The notes beneath the pieces were generated by a model, which worked only from the letters and a program-made list of their open reading frames with translations, searched no databases and was not told where the DNA came from. From Alphaproteobacteria bacterium (GTDB taxonomy: Bacteria; Pseudomonadota; Alphaproteobacteria; Caulobacterales; Hyphomonadaceae), in assembly GCA_018827375.1 (NCBI GenBank), contig JAHJYW010000007.1, positions 1 through 64,000 of the forward strand: a DNA stretch of 64,000 nt. The letters run 5' to 3'. Position 1 is the stretch's first letter, and each line of letters opens with the position of its first letter. This document shows positions 32,831 to 44,518 of this stretch, piece by piece. A program made the position numbers and the translations under genes.

Positions 32831-34150
32831 ATGCGCCTATCGAAGTTCTTTCTGCCCGTTAGCAAGGAGGCGCCGGCAGATGCCGCGATTGCTTCTCACA
32901 AGCTTATGCTGCGCACAGGCATGGTCCGCCAGAATGGCGCTGGCATCTACACCTGGCTGCCGATGGGACTGAAGGTTCTAACGCGCATCGAACAGATCGT
33001 GCGCGAGGAAATGAACCGCGCCGGTGCCGTCGAGATGCTGATGCCGACCCTGCAGCAGGCTGACCTCTGGCGCGAATCCGGTCGCTATGACGACTATGGC
33101 AAGGAAATGCTGCGCATCACGGACCGGCATGACCGCGAGATGCTCTACGGCCCGACCAATGAAGAGCTGATCACCGACGTCTTCCGCGCCTATGTGAAAA
33201 GCTACAAGCAGCTGCCACTGAACCTGTATCACCAGCAGTGGAAGTTCCGCGACGAAGTGCGTCCGCGCTTCGGCGTCATGCGGGGGCGTGAATTCCTCAT
33301 GAAGGACGCCTATTCGTTCGATCTTACGGAAGAAGACGCACGTGTCTCCTATCGCAAGATGTTCTGCGCCTATCTCAACGCTTTCGATCGAATGGGCCTC
33401 ACCGCCATTCCTATGCGCGCGGATACCGGCCCCATCGGCGGCGATATGAGCCATGAATTCATCATCCTGGCTGATACGGGCGAAAGCGCTGTCTTCTGTG
33501 ACAAGGCGCTGCTGGACCTGCCGCCTCCCGGACTGGACCTGGATTTCGACAGTGACCTGAATGCTGAAGTCGAAAAGCGGACGCAATATTACGCGGCCAC
33601 CGAAGAGATGCACGACGAGGCAGCTTTTGCAGCGATCCCGGCGGAGAGCCAGGTATCTGCACGCGGCATCGAGGTTGGCCACATTTTCAACTTCGGGACA
33701 AAGTACTCACTGCCCATGAACGCGGTTGTGCAATCGGCAGATGGCCAGATGGTGCCTGTCCAGATGGGCAGCTACGGCATTGGCGTGTCACGCCTCGTCG
33801 GCGGTATCATTGAGGCCTGCCATGATGAGAACGGCATTGTGTGGCCTGAATCGGTCGCCCCATGGCATGTCGGCTTGATCAACATGCGCGTGGGCGATGC
33901 GGCCTGTGACGCCGCCTGCGACGATGCCTACAAGGCGCTGACGGATGCTGGCATGGACGTGCTTTATGATGACACAGATGAACGCGCTGGGGGCAAGTTC
34001 GCCCGGATGGAACTCATCGGCCTGCCCTGGCAGATCGTGATTGGTCCACGCGGCATCGAGAATGGGGTGGTCGAGGTCAAGAACCGCAAGACTGGTGAGA
34101 AGACCGAGATGCCCTTTGCTGAAGCGATGAAGAAAGTGGCGCCTAAATGA
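32831..34150 (+). CDS. proS: Prolyl-tRNA synthetase
   Basis: [88 protein letters not shown]. Confidence 0.97.
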   Translation: MRLSKFFLPVSKEAPADAAIASHKLMLRTGMVRQNGAGIYTWLPMGLKVLTRIEQIVREEMNRAGAVEMLMPTLQQADLWRESGRYDDYGKEMLRITDRHDREMLYGPTNEELITDVFRAYVKSYKQLPLNLYHQQWKFRDEVRPRFGVMRGREFLMKDAYSFDLTEEDARVSYRKMFCAYLNAFDRMGLTAIPMRADTGPIGGDMSHEFIILADTGESAVFCDKALLDLPPPGLDLDFDSDLNAEVEKRTQYYAATEEMHDEAAFAAIPAESQVSARGIEVGHIFNFGTKYSLPMNAVVQSADGQMVPVQMGSYGIGVSRLVGGIIEACHDENGIVWPESVAPWHVGLINMRVGDAACDAACDDAYKALTDAGMDVLYDDTDERAGGKFARMELIGLPWQIVIGPRGIENGVVEVKNRKTGEKTEMPFAEAMKKVAPK

Positions 34151-35439
34151 ACGAGTTAGGGCATCTCGCCTCACCATTTGGCAAGCTGGAGCGCACACTG
34201 GCTTGGCGCTATCTGCGCGCCAAACGCGAACATGGCGGTGCGTCGCTCATCTCGATCATTTCCTTTGTTGGCATCTTCTTCGCGGTCGCGGCCCTGATCA
34301 TCACGATGTCCGTCATGAGCGGGTTCCGGGCGACGCTGCTGGATGCGCTGCTCGGCGGCCAGCCACATGTCTATGGTGTCGTCAGCAGCTACACCGAAGA
34401 CGAAGCCAACGCCCTGGCTGCCAAGATCCGCGACATCGACGGCATCACGAGCGTCACGCCCTATATCGAGGAATACGTCCTGATCACGGCCAATGGCCGC
34501 AAGACGGGCGCTGCCATCCGCGCTATCCGTAACGAAGATCTGGCCACGATGCCTTTCCTGAAAGACGGCGGCAAAGCGGCTGTCGAATCCGGTTTTGGTG
34601 AGGGACGCAATGGCGGCAATGTCATCATGCTTGGCGCCTTCCTGGCGGCCGGGCGTGAAGGATTGGGCGTGCGTCCGGGCGACAAGGTCGACATCATCAC
34701 ATCGCAGCAGACAGCAGGGCCCATGGGCGGCACGCCGCGAAGCAAATCCTATGTCGTCGGTGATATCTTCAAGACAGGCAGTGTCGAACTCGACAGCCTT
34801 TATGCCTTCATGCCCATGGAGCAGGCGCAGATCCTGTTCCAGTCGAAGGGGCATTATTCGATGTTGGATATCCGGCTGAAGGACCCCGAGAAAACCCACG
34901 AAGCCATGGCCGCTATATCCAACGCGACAGGCAATGCGCTTTACACATTTGACTGGAAGAGCCAGCGCGAGAGCTATCTCAATGCCCTGCGCGTTGAGCG
35001 CACGATGGTGCGGCTGCTTGTCATGGTGATCATGGCAATTGCCACACTCAACATCATCGTCGGCGTGGTGATGCTGGTGAAGAACAAGTCACGCGATATC
35101 GCCATCCTGCGCACAATAGGTCTGGGACAGGGCGGGGTGCTGCGTGTGTTCCTTCTGGTGGGCACGGTACTTGGCACGCTGGGAGCGCTTCTGGGCGTTC
35201 TTGTGGGTGTACTGGTAGTCCTCAACATTCATTACGTTGAAGCCTTCATCAACCTGTTCGTCCAGGGCGAGGTGTTTGACGCGGAGACCTATGGGCTTGA
35301 GGGCCTCCCCGCGATTCTTGACTGGAATGAAGTCATCCGCACGGGGCTTTATGCCCTGTTCATGTCGATGGGCGTGTCGCTCATTCCGGCCTGGTGGGCT
35401 TCCCGCCAGGATCCAGTCAGCGCGTTGAGGTTCGAATAA
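34147..35439 (+). CDS. lolC: Lipoprotein-releasing ABC transporter permease LolC/E
   Basis: FtsX-like permease; [56 protein letters not shown]. Confidence 0.93.
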   Translation: MNELGHLASPFGKLERTLAWRYLRAKREHGGASLISIISFVGIFFAVAALIITMSVMSGFRATLLDALLGGQPHVYGVVSSYTEDEANALAAKIRDIDGITSVTPYIEEYVLITANGRKTGAAIRAIRNEDLATMPFLKDGGKAAVESGFGEGRNGGNVIMLGAFLAAGREGLGVRPGDKVDIITSQQTAGPMGGTPRSKSYVVGDIFKTGSVELDSLYAFMPMEQAQILFQSKGHYSMLDIRLKDPEKTHEAMAAISNATGNALYTFDWKSQRESYLNALRVERTMVRLLVMVIMAIATLNIIVGVVMLVKNKSRDIAILRTIGLGQGGVLRVFLLVGTVLGTLGALLGVLVGVLVVLNIHYVEAFINLFVQGEVFDAETYGLEGLPAILDWNEVIRTGLYALFMSMGVSLIPAWWASRQDPVSALRFE

Positions 35440-36128
35440 TGTCGGGTCCCGTTCTTGAGCTGATCGGTATCGACCGAACCTACCGGACTGAAGCTGGCGA
35501 ATTGCCTGTTCTTCGTGGCACTGAGCTTCGCCTCAATGCCGGTGAGCTTGTGGGCCTTGTCGGTCCGTCCGGCTCGGGTAAGTCGACGCTGCTGCACACG
35601 GCCGGCCTCCTTGAGCGTCCTGAAGGCGGCAAGGTCATGCTCGACGGCATCGACTGCCTCGCGCTTGACGACAAGGGGCGCACAGCCGTCCGCCGCAACA
35701 AGATCGGCTTCGTCTATCAGTTCCACCACCTGCTGCCCGAGTTCAATGCGGCGGACAATATCGCCATGCCGCTGATGATAGCTGGCGTGAAAAAGAAAGC
35801 CGCGCGCGAAAAGGCGCAGGCGCTTCTCGAGGTCATGGGCCTCGCTGATCGCGGCCATCACCAGCCGGGACAGATGTCCGGCGGTGAGCAGCAGCGCGTG
35901 GCGATTGCCCGTGCGCTGGCCAATGACCCACGTCTGGTGATTGCGGATGAGCCAACCGGCAACCTCGACCCGGTCACGACAGAGCGTGTCTTTGCAACGC
36001 TCATCAAGATGGTGCGCAATGAGGGCGCCGCTGTGCTAGTCGCGACCCACAATTTTGCGCTGACTCAGCATATGGACCGCGTCCTCACGCTCCAGGATGG
36101 CCAACTGGTCGATTACAAACCGGAATAA
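35439..36128 (+). CDS. lolD: Lipoprotein-releasing ABC transporter ATP-binding protein LolD
   Basis: Walker A GPSGSGKSTLL, signature MSGGEQQRVAIARAL, Walker B LVIADEPTGNLD; start from internal ATG overlapping lolC stop. Confidence 0.95.
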   Translation: MSGPVLELIGIDRTYRTEAGELPVLRGTELRLNAGELVGLVGPSGSGKSTLLHTAGLLERPEGGKVMLDGIDCLALDDKGRTAVRRNKIGFVYQFHHLLPEFNAADNIAMPLMIAGVKKKAAREKAQALLEVMGLADRGHHQPGQMSGGEQQRVAIARALANDPRLVIADEPTGNLDPVTTERVFATLIKMVRNEGAAVLVATHNFALTQHMDRVLTLQDGQLVDYKPE

Positions 36129-36207
36129 GCTGTGGAACAGCCGCCGCTGACGGGTGGTCTGGCGGCGGGGCTGGCGGCAAGGTATTCTGGCCGCTGGAGA
36201 AACCGTT

Positions 36208-39200
36208 TTGTCTGAGTCGTCCTTCATCCACCTTGCCATCCGCTCGAGCTATTCGCTGCTCGAAAGCATGGTCACGCCCAAGGGGCTGAAAGGCTGGCTG
36301 CTGGGGCAGGGCATGCCTGCGGTTGCCGTCACGGACCGGAACAACCTGTTCGGCGCGCTCGAAATATCCCTCACCATGTCGGAAGCCGGCATTCAGCCCA
36401 TTATGGCCTGCTGCTTCGACCTGACCGACGGCGCCCATCGCAGCGAGCCGAGCCGTATCAGCCTCTACGCACAAGACCAGACCGGCTATCAGCGGCTGAT
36501 GCTGCTCTCATCTCGGGCCTATCTCGACGCTGATGATGGCGTGCCTAAACTGCACCGTGACCTGCTGCTCGAAAACACTGACGGCCTGATCGTGCTGACG
36601 GGCGGCGCCGAGGGCGAAGTTGCGCGCCATCTGCTGAAGGGCCGCACAGCGGACGCGCGCACGGAACTTTCGACACTGGCGAGTGCCTTTCCGGGGCGCT
36701 GCTACGTCGAGATCACACGGCACGGAACGCCGGATGAGGTCGCAACCGAACCCGGGCTGATTGACCTTGCCTATGAACTCGACTTGCCGCTGGTTGCCAC
36801 CCATGACGCGCGGTTCATGAAGCCTGCAGACGCCACGGCGCATGACGCCCTGATGTGTATCGCTAATGGCCAGTATCTTGGACAGGATGACCGCAAGCGG
36901 GTATCGCCGTCGCAATATATCAAGACGGCAGCAGAGATGACTGCGCTGTTTGAAGACCTGCCGGAAGCCATCGAGAACACGATTGAAATCGCCCAGCGCT
37001 GCGCCGTTCAATCTGTCACGCGTGCGCCAATCCTTCCCTCGTTCAGCAATGAGGGGCGCTCGGAAATCGAGGAGCTCAAGAAACAGGCGCGGGAAGGGCT
37101 GGAAGGGCGTCTTGAGGCCGCTAGCAAACTCTACGCCGAACGTGAGACCTATTTCACGCGCCTGGACTATGAGCTCAGCGTCATCGAACGCATGGGCTTT
37201 CCGGGTTACTTCCTGATCGTCTCGGACTTCATCAAGTGGGCCAAGGAGCAAGGCATTCCGGTCGGGCCGGGCAGGGGCTCCGGCGCTGGCTCGCTCGTGG
37301 CCTGGTCGCTGTTGATCACCGATCTTGACCCGCTCCGCTTTGACCTGCTGTTTGAACGCTTCCTGAACCCTGAGCGCGTCTCGATGCCCGACTTTGACAT
37401 CGACTTCTGTCAGGAACGGCGCAGCGAAGTCATACGCTATGTCCGCGACAAGTATGGCGCCGACAGTGTGGCCATGATCATCACGTTCGGTACGTTGCAG
37501 GCCAAGGCTGTGGTGCGTGACGTGGGCCGCGTGATGCAGATGCCATACTTTCAGGTCGACCGGCTGGCCAAGCTCATCCCGTTTAATCCCGCCAAGCCGC
37601 CAAAGCTGCAGGAAGCCATCGACGACGAGCCGAAGTTCGATGACGAAATCGAGGCGGACCCCCGCGTTGGCGAGCTGATCAAGATCGCCCTTGCGCTGGA
37701 AGGTCTATACCGGAACGCTGGCACGCACGCGGCGGGCGTGGTGATCGGTGACCGGCCTCTGGTCGAGATAGCTCCGCTCTACAATGATCCGCGCGCGGAC
37801 CTTCCTGCCTCGCAGTTTAACATGAAATACGCCGAGATGGCTGGGCTCGTGAAGTTCGACTTCCTCGGCCTGAAGACCCTCACGGTGATTGACCGCGCGC
37901 TGAAGCTGATCCGCCGCGATGGTCGCGACGTTGGCCCGGAATGGGAAAACCTCGACGATAAGGCGACCTACGATCTGATGGCGAGTGGCGAGACGCTTGG
38001 TGTCTTCCAGCTGGAAGGCGCCGGCATGCGCGACACGCTGCGCAAGGTACGGCCGAATAATATTGAAGACGTGATCGCCATCATCTCGCTCTACCGCCCG
38101 GGGCCGATGGAGAACATCCCGCTCTATGTGCAGGGCAAGGAAAACCCGGAAGGCGTGCAATATGCCCACCCGGACCTGAAGCCGGTTCTGGAGGCCACCT
38201 ATGGCGTGCCGGTCTATCAGGAGCAGGTTATGCGGATGGCGCAGGAAATCGCCGGCTATTCGCTCGGCGAAGCCGACCTTTTGCGCCGGGCAATGGGTAA
38301 GAAAAAGCTCGAAGAGATGATCGCGCAGCGCAAGCGTTTCGTGGAAGGCGCCGCAGCCAGCAAGGAGATGCTGGAGCCGCTCGCAAACGAGATCTTCGAT
38401 ACGATGGAGAAATTCGCTGGCTACGGCTTCAACAAGTCCCACGCCGCCGCCTATGCCCTCATCGGTTATCAGACCGGCTATCTGAAACGCCATTTTCCGG
38501 TCGAGTTCCTGGCGGCATCAATGAGCCTCGATCTTGGCAATACGGATAAACTGGCTGCCTTTTTCCAGGAGGCGCGCCGCTTGAAGATTCCGGTCCTCGC
38601 GCCGGATGTGAACACATCGACGGCGGACTTCGATGTGCGGGACGGGGCAGTTGTCTATGCGCTTGGCGCGTTGAAGGGTGTGGGGCTCGAGGCCATGCGC
38701 CATGTCGAGGCCATGCGGAGCACAGACGGCAAGTTTATCGATCTCTATGATTTCGCCGAACGGGTGGACCCGCGGCACATCAACAAGAAGGCTTTCGAAT
38801 CGCTCTCCAAGTCAGGTGCGCTGGACGGGCTTGATGCTAACCGCGCTAAGGTTCTCGCTGCCGCGCCAATCCTCGCCCAGATGGCAAACAAGTCTGCCGA
38901 AGACCGTCAGGGCGGGCAGGGGGGCTTGTTTGGAGAAGCCGAGCCGGCGCTGCGGCCGTCACTGCCCACGGCAAAGGCATGGAACGGCCAGCAGAAGCTG
39001 GATGAGGAATTCAAATCGATCGGCTTCTATTTTTCCGGTCACCCGCTGGACGATGTACTTGAAGGCATTGACCGCGACCGGGTTACGCTCGCCATCGAAA
39101 TCGAGGAGCGCGCGAGCGACGGCAAACCGCTCGAACTGATCGGCGTCGTGCGCATGCGCAATGAGAAGCCGGCCCGCAATGGCGGCAAGTTTGCCTTCCT

Positions 39201-39630
39201 CACCCTTTCTGATCCCACGGGCGAAGTGGAGATGATGGTCTTCCCGGAAACGCTGCAGCAAAGCTATGACTTGCTTCAGGTCGGGAATGCCGTGGCGATC
39301 ACTGTTGGCGTGAAGCGGACGGGCGATGAAATCAAACTCAATGCCGAACGGATCGTCCAGCTGGAATCGGCCCGCCTGTCCAAGTCCATGGGCGCACTCA
39401 AGGTCCGCTTGGCTGTTGGGGCGAAAACAGACGATATCGTTGGCATTATCAGCCATTTGGGGCGCCTTCAGGACCATGAACGGGGCGCCATTCTGGTCGA
39501 GATGCCGCTTGAAGATGGCCGTATTGTTCTTCTTCGTCTGGCAGACACATATACGATTGGTCTGAAGGCTCAGCGTGCCCTCAAGGATGCGCCGGGAGTC
39601 GAGCGGGTCGAGCCCATGAAGGCGGCGTAA
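36208..39630 (+). CDS. dnaE: DNA polymerase III subunit alpha
   Basis: FIHLAIRSSYSLLESM PHP start, PGRGSGAGSLVAWSLLITDLDPLRFDLLFERFLNPERVSMPDFDIDF; probable TTG start at 36208 (GGAG upstream), alternative GTG 36154. Confidence 0.96.
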   Translation: MSESSFIHLAIRSSYSLLESMVTPKGLKGWLLGQGMPAVAVTDRNNLFGALEISLTMSEAGIQPIMACCFDLTDGAHRSEPSRISLYAQDQTGYQRLMLLSSRAYLDADDGVPKLHRDLLLENTDGLIVLTGGAEGEVARHLLKGRTADARTELSTLASAFPGRCYVEITRHGTPDEVATEPGLIDLAYELDLPLVATHDARFMKPADATAHDALMCIANGQYLGQDDRKRVSPSQYIKTAAEMTALFEDLPEAIENTIEIAQRCAVQSVTRAPILPSFSNEGRSEIEELKKQAREGLEGRLEAASKLYAERETYFTRLDYELSVIERMGFPGYFLIVSDFIKWAKEQGIPVGPGRGSGAGSLVAWSLLITDLDPLRFDLLFERFLNPERVSMPDFDIDFCQERRSEVIRYVRDKYGADSVAMIITFGTLQAKAVVRDVGRVMQMPYFQVDRLAKLIPFNPAKPPKLQEAIDDEPKFDDEIEADPRVGELIKIALALEGLYRNAGTHAAGVVIGDRPLVEIAPLYNDPRADLPASQFNMKYAEMAGLVKFDFLGLKTLTVIDRALKLIRRDGRDVGPEWENLDDKATYDLMASGETLGVFQLEGAGMRDTLRKVRPNNIEDVIAIISLYRPGPMENIPLYVQGKENPEGVQYAHPDLKPVLEATYGVPVYQEQVMRMAQEIAGYSLGEADLLRRAMGKKKLEEMIAQRKRFVEGAAASKEMLEPLANEIFDTMEKFAGYGFNKSHAAAYALIGYQTGYLKRHFPVEFLAASMSLDLGNTDKLAAFFQEARRLKIPVLAPDVNTSTADFDVRDGAVVYALGALKGVGLEAMRHVEAMRSTDGKFIDLYDFAERVDPRHINKKAFESLSKSGALDGLDANRAKVLAAAPILAQMANKSAEDRQGGQGGLFGEAEPALRPSLPTAKAWNGQQKLDEEFKSIGFYFSGHPLDDVLEGIDRDRVTLAIEIEERASDGKPLELIGVVRMRNEKPARNGGKFAFLTLSDPTGEVEMMVFPETLQQSYDLLQVGNAVAITVGVKRTGDEIKLNAERIVQLESARLSKSMGALKVRLAVGAKTDDIVGIISHLGRLQDHERGAILVEMPLEDGRIVLLRLADTYTIGLKAQRALKDAPGVERVEPMKAA

Positions 39631-39650
39631 CAAAAGCGCACCTGTGAAGC

Positions 39651-39678
39651 TTGCCGACATTGCGGATATATGTATAAG
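39651..39678 (+). promoter_or_regulatory. Candidate sigma70-type promoter for rpsB
   Basis: TTGCCG (39651-39656), 16-bp spacer, TATAAG (39673-39678). Confidence 0.4.
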
Positions 39679-39699
39679 CCGCCTTATCTGAAACCATTT

Positions 39700-39775
39700 C
39701 GCGGGTGCATCCGGTGCGGAAAGCCATTCTGGCCCAACGTTCCACCTGCGAAGGCTAACCGGATGGAGAAAATGA
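39700..39775 (+). promoter_or_regulatory. Candidate structured rpsB (S2) mRNA leader
   Basis: Complementary pairs CGCGGGTG(39700-39707)/CACCTGCG(39743-39750) and CATCCGGT(39708-39715)/ACCGGATG(39758-39765), plus hairpin GCCA-TTC-TGGC (39723-39733); second helix abuts the SD GGAG. Confidence 0.4.
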
Positions 39776-40576
39776 ATGGCACTACCTGACTTCACAATGC
39801 GTCAGCTACTCGAAGCTGGCGTTCACTTCGGTCACCAGACCCACCGCTGGAACCCACGCATGAAGCCGTACATCTACGGCGAGCGTTCCGGCATCCACAT
39901 CATGGACCTGTCCCAGACCGTCCCTGCGCTGCACCAGTCGCTGGTCTTCGTGCGCGATACGGTTGCCAAAGGCGGCCGCGTGCTTTTCGTCGGCACCAAG
40001 CGTCAGGCATCTGACCCTGTGGCAGAAGCAGCCCAGCGCTGCGCCCAGTATTACATGAACCATCGCTGGCTTGGCGGCACGCTGACCAACTGGACCACGG
40101 TGTCCAAGTCGATCAGGCAGCTGAAAGAGCTCAACGCGATGTTCTCGACCGGTGGCGGCGAAGGCCTCACCAAGAAAGAACTGCTCGACCTGGAGCGTCG
40201 CCGCGACAAGCTAGAGCGCGCCCTCGGTGGTATCTCTGAAATGGGCGGCCTGCCTGCTGCCATGATCGTGATCGACACGAACAAGGAAGCCATCGCCGTC
40301 ATGGAAGCCCGCAAGCTGGGTATTCCGGTCGTGGCCGTGCTCGACACGAACTGCGATCCTGCCGACGCTGACTACGGCTTTGCCGGTAACGACGATGCGG
40401 CGCGCGCCATCTCGCTCTACTGTAACCTGTTCGCAGACGCAGTGCTCGATGGCCTCGCAGAATCGACAGCTGGCCTTGGCGTTGACCTCGGTGCCCTCGA
40501 AGATATCGAAGGTATGGCCGATGCTGACATCGCTGCAGCTGCTGGCGAAACCACGGAAGATGCAACGGGCGCCTAA
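39776..40576 (+). CDS. rpsB: 30S ribosomal protein S2
   Basis: [61 protein letters not shown]. Confidence 0.98.
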   Translation: MALPDFTMRQLLEAGVHFGHQTHRWNPRMKPYIYGERSGIHIMDLSQTVPALHQSLVFVRDTVAKGGRVLFVGTKRQASDPVAEAAQRCAQYYMNHRWLGGTLTNWTTVSKSIRQLKELNAMFSTGGGEGLTKKELLDLERRRDKLERALGGISEMGGLPAAMIVIDTNKEAIAVMEARKLGIPVVAVLDTNCDPADADYGFAGNDDAARAISLYCNLFADAVLDGLAESTAGLGVDLGALEDIEGMADADIAAAAGETTEDATGA

Positions 40577-40614
40577 GCCCCCGAGTTGAACTTTTACACT
40601 GAAGGATAACCGCA

Positions 40615-41517
40615 ATGGCCCAGATTACTGCTGCGCTCGTCAAGGAACTGCGCGAGAAAACCGGCGCAGGCATGATGGATGCGAAAAAAGCACTCGTAGA
40701 AAATGACGGCGACGAAGAAGCCGCCATCGAGTGGCTCCGCGCCAAAGGCCTGTCCAAAGCTGCCAAGAAGTCGGGCCGCACCGCGGCTGACGGTCTTGTG
40801 GCTGTGAAAGTGTCTGCTGATGGCAAGTCCGGCGCGATCGTCGAACTGAACGCAGAGACGGACTTCGTGGCCCGCAACGAGGGCTTCCAGAAAGCCCTCT
40901 CCGGCATCACCGAAGCTGCGCTCGGCACCGACGGTTCGGTCGAAGCTGTTTCGGCTGCGCCTGCGCCAGACGGCAATGGCACTGTTGATGACATGATCAA
41001 GCGCATGATCGCCACGATCGGCGAAAACATGACGCTTCGCCGCTCCGCCAAGCTCACCGCTGACAAGGTTGCGTCCTATATCCACAACGCCGAAACGGCT
41101 GGTATGGGTAAAGTTGGCGTCCTGGTTGCGCTTTCGGGCGCAGGCGACCTCGACGATATCGGTCGCAAGATCGCTATGCACATCGCGGCGACCTCGCCGG
41201 CTGCTGCAACGACGGACGAACTCGACCCGGCCCTCATCGAGTCCGAAAAGCGCGTCCTGACAGAACAGGCTCGCGAAAGCGGCAAGCCCGACAATATCAT
41301 CGAGGGCATGATCAAGGGCCGGATGCAGAAGTTCTACAAGGAAGTCGTTCTTCTTGAGCAGCCTTTCGTCATGAACCCTGATCAGACGGTTGCCGCTTAC
41401 CTTAAAGATCAAGGCGCGACGCTGACTGGCTTCGTCCACTTCAAACTGGGTGAAGGTATTGAAAAAGCTGCGGATAACTTCGCAGATGAAGTCGCTTCGC
41501 TTACAAAAGGCAGCTGA
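40615..41517 (+). CDS. tsf: Elongation factor Ts
   Basis: [43 protein letters not shown]. Confidence 0.98.
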   Translation: MAQITAALVKELREKTGAGMMDAKKALVENDGDEEAAIEWLRAKGLSKAAKKSGRTAADGLVAVKVSADGKSGAIVELNAETDFVARNEGFQKALSGITEAALGTDGSVEAVSAAPAPDGNGTVDDMIKRMIATIGENMTLRRSAKLTADKVASYIHNAETAGMGKVGVLVALSGAGDLDDIGRKIAMHIAATSPAAATTDELDPALIESEKRVLTEQARESGKPDNIIEGMIKGRMQKFYKEVVLLEQPFVMNPDQTVAAYLKDQGATLTGFVHFKLGEGIEKAADNFADEVASLTKGS

Positions 41518-41555
41518 ACGGGCTTGCCTTTAGCCCCACGTGAGGCCTTAAACAG

Positions 41556-41591
41556 TCCCGGCTGCCCATGACAGGCAGCCGGGAATCTTTT
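41556..41591 (+). terminator. Rho-independent terminator after tsf
   Basis: 11-bp perfect stem TCCCGGCTGCC (41556-41566)/GGCAGCCGGGA (41574-41584), 7-nt loop, followed by ATCTTTT. Confidence 0.85.
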
Positions 41592-41614
41592 AGGAGCTCT
41601 ATTGAGGGCTTCAA

Positions 41615-42385
41615 GTGACGGAGAAAGCTATGCCAAGCGAGAATCCGGAGACCAGCCCGCTAAAGTACAAGCGCGTGCTCCTTAAATTGTCCGGCGAGGC
41701 CCTTATGGGCCCCGGCCAGTTCGGCATCGACATTCCGACCGTAGAACAATTTGCCAAAGCCATAGCCAATGCCCGCAAGGCAGGGGCAGAGATCTGCCTC
41801 GTCATCGGCGGTGGAAACATCTTCCGCGGGATGGCGGGCGCTGCCAAGGGCATGGAGCGCGCGCAGGCTGACAGCATGGGTATGCTGGCAACTGTGATGA
41901 ACGCCCTCGCTATGCAGAGCGTGCTGGAAAGCCAAGGCGTCCCTACGCGCGTCCAGTCGGCCATCACAATGGACCAGATCTGCGAACCCTATATTCGCCG
42001 CCGCGCTCAGCGCCATATGGAAAAGGGCCGCGTTGTTATCTTCGCGGCCGGCATCGGCAACCCGTTCTTCACGACGGATACCGGTGCTGCGTTGCGCGCC
42101 ATTGAAATGAATTGCGACGCGCTTCTCAAGGGCACCCAGGTCGACGGCGTCTATACGGCAGATCCGAAGCTCGACAGCAGCGCAACGCGTTATGAAAAAG
42201 TCGCGTATCAGGAATTGCTGGCCAAAGATCTGCGAGTCATGGATTCGTCTGCTGTCAGCCTTATGCGTGACAACAATATCCCGATTGTGGTTTTCTCGCT
42301 CAAGGAAGAAGGTTCGCTCCTGAATGTCCTGCACGGGCGGGGCACATCGACAACGATTTCGAATGAAGGAGGGGTCGCGAAATGA
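41615..42385 (+). CDS. pyrH: UMP kinase
   Basis: [62 protein letters not shown]; start could be internal ATG 41630. Confidence 0.97.
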   Translation: MTEKAMPSENPETSPLKYKRVLLKLSGEALMGPGQFGIDIPTVEQFAKAIANARKAGAEICLVIGGGNIFRGMAGAAKGMERAQADSMGMLATVMNALAMQSVLESQGVPTRVQSAITMDQICEPYIRRRAQRHMEKGRVVIFAAGIGNPFFTTDTGAALRAIEMNCDALLKGTQVDGVYTADPKLDSSATRYEKVAYQELLAKDLRVMDSSAVSLMRDNNIPIVVFSLKEEGSLLNVLHGRGTSTTISNEGGVAK

Positions 42386-42936
42386 CCTATGACAAGAAGG
42401 ATCTTGAACGCAGGATGGAGGGCGCGCTTACGTCTCTGTCGACCGAGTTCAGCGGCCTGCGTACGGGCCGCGCCTCGGTAAACCTGCTCGATTCGATCAA
42501 CGTGCCCGCTTATGGCTCGACTGTGCCCCTTTCACAGGTCGCATCGGTATCTGTGACCGACATGCGCATGCTGTCCGTTAACGTCTGGGACAAGACCGTT
42601 GTGGGCGCGACAGACCGCGCAATCCGTGAATCGGGCCTTGGCCTGAACCCGGTCATGGATGGCCAGACCCTGCGCATCCCAATCCCGCCGCTCAACGAAG
42701 AGCGCCGTGTGGAGCTGACCAAAATTGCAGGCAAGTATGCCGAAGCCGCGAAGGTGGCGGTGCGCAACATCCGCCGCGACGGCATGGACAGTCTCAAGAA
42801 AATGGAAAAGGACGGCGAGATCAGCGAAGACCGCCTGCATAGCCTTTCCGATGAAGTACAGAAGCTGACTGACGCATTTGTCAGCCGTGTGGATGACGCG
42901 CTGAAAGCCAAGGAAACGGAGATCATGCAGGTTTAA
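42382..42936 (+). CDS. frr: Ribosome recycling factor
   Basis: [50 protein letters not shown]. Confidence 0.97.
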   Translation: MTYDKKDLERRMEGALTSLSTEFSGLRTGRASVNLLDSINVPAYGSTVPLSQVASVSVTDMRMLSVNVWDKTVVGATDRAIRESGLGLNPVMDGQTLRIPIPPLNEERRVELTKIAGKYAEAAKVAVRNIRRDGMDSLKKMEKDGEISEDRLHSLSDEVQKLTDAFVSRVDDALKAKETEIMQV

Positions 42937-43697
42937 TGTCAGCTGCATCCGCCTCTGATGTCACCAACGTTGTATCGGGGCAGCAGCCGGGGCTCTCCCA
43001 TGTCGCGATCATCATGGATGGCAACGGCCGCTGGGCCAAGGCGCGAGGACTCCCGCGCGCAGCAGGGCATGAGCGGGGTGTTGAGGCGCTTAGACGTACG
43101 GTCGAGGCGGCCGGCGAGATCGGCATCCGCTACCTGACGGTCTTCTCCTTTTCGACCGAGAACTGGCGCCGGCCTGCTGCTGAAGTGAATGCACTGTTTG
43201 GCCTGCTCAAAGCTTATGTCCAGCGTGACCTGGCGCGGCTGACACAGGAAGGCGTCCGCGTTCGCATCATCGGACAGCGTGAAGGCCTCCCTGACGATGT
43301 TGCAGCCCTTGTCGACAAGGCGGAGCGCACAACGGCGGCCAATACGAAATTCTATCTGACAATTGCTTTCAATTACGGCGGGCGAGAGGAAATTGCCCGT
43401 GCCGCGCGTCGCATGGCCCTTGCTGTCGAGGCGGGTGACCTGATGGCGGATGAGATCGACGAGACACGGCTGGGCCATTTCCTGGATACCGAAATGCTGC
43501 CTGACCCCGATCTCCTCATCCGTACGAGTGGCGAATACAGGCTGAGCAATTTCCTGCTTTGGCAGTGCGCCTATTCGGAGCTTGTTTTCATGGATGTGCT
43601 CTGGCCTGACTTTGACCGGGCCTGCCTCGAGGAGGCGCTGGCGAAGTATCAGGAGCGCGAACGCCGGTTCGGCGCGATCTCGCCTGGAGCTTACTGA
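42936..43697 (+). CDS. uppS: Isoprenyl (undecaprenyl diphosphate) synthase
   Basis: [73 protein letters not shown]. Confidence 0.97.
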   Translation: MSAASASDVTNVVSGQQPGLSHVAIIMDGNGRWAKARGLPRAAGHERGVEALRRTVEAAGEIGIRYLTVFSFSTENWRRPAAEVNALFGLLKAYVQRDLARLTQEGVRVRIIGQREGLPDDVAALVDKAERTTAANTKFYLTIAFNYGGREEIARAARRMALAVEAGDLMADEIDETRLGHFLDTEMLPDPDLLIRTSGEYRLSNFLLWQCAYSELVFMDVLWPDFDRACLEEALAKYQERERRFGAISPGAY

Positions 43698-44515
43698 TGG
43701 GCGATTGGACGCCGCGAGACCGGCGTTTCTCGGAACTTGGGCTTCGCCTGATGTCGGCAGCGGTGCTGATCCCCGTCGCTGTTGCAATGGTGTGGGCCGG
43801 TGGCTGGTGGCTGGCAATTGGCTGCGCAGTCTTTGCCGCTGCAATGGGGCACGAATGGAGCCAGATAAGCGCATTCCCGCGTCCCCGCGCCATGTCAGCC
43901 GCAACAGCCCTTTTCTGCCTTTCCCTGCCGCTCGGCTTGGTATGGATCTCCGCGCTGGTCTTTGTCGCAGGCTCCGTTTTCTGTGTCGTTGCCGCGGGTG
44001 GAACGCCTCGGTTTCGCAGCACGGCGGCCTTTGGCCTGCTCTACGTTACGGGCATGGCTGCGGGACTCTATTTCCTGCGCTCCGGCCCGTGGGATGGTCG
44101 CGCGGCCGCGCTGTTCTTCATGTCACTTGTCTGGGCATCGGATGCCGCCGCTTACTTCACCGGTCGTGGATTGGGCGGCCCGCGCCTTCTGCCTAGTGAA
44201 AGCCCGAATAAGACCTGGAGCGGGGCATTGGGCGCCGTAACGGCCTGTGGCCTGTGCGGGCTTGCGATCGGCGACATCGAGATGGCCTCCTATCCTGTTT
44301 GGATCGCTGCAGGCGTCGGCACATCGATTGTGGCCCAGTTCGGTGATCTGTTCGAGAGCGGCATCAAGCGCCGTTTCAAGGTCAAGGATGCGGGCACGTT
44401 GCTGCCCGGGCACGGCGGCGTGCTTGACCGGGTCGACGGCTTGGGTGCTGTTTGTATTTTTGGATCGCTTGCGCTCTATGCCATACCGGGGTTCGCAGAA
44501 ACGCTTGGATTCTAG
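43697..44515 (+). CDS. cdsA: Phosphatidate cytidylyltransferase
   Basis: SDAAAYFTGRGLGGPRLLPSESPNKTWSGALG...FGDLFESGIKRRFKVKDAGTLLPGHGGVLDRVDGL. Confidence 0.96.
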   Translation: MGDWTPRDRRFSELGLRLMSAAVLIPVAVAMVWAGGWWLAIGCAVFAAAMGHEWSQISAFPRPRAMSAATALFCLSLPLGLVWISALVFVAGSVFCVVAAGGTPRFRSTAAFGLLYVTGMAAGLYFLRSGPWDGRAAALFFMSLVWASDAAAYFTGRGLGGPRLLPSESPNKTWSGALGAVTACGLCGLAIGDIEMASYPVWIAAGVGTSIVAQFGDLFESGIKRRFKVKDAGTLLPGHGGVLDRVDGLGAVCIFGSLALYAIPGFAETLGF

Positions 44516-44518
44516 TTT

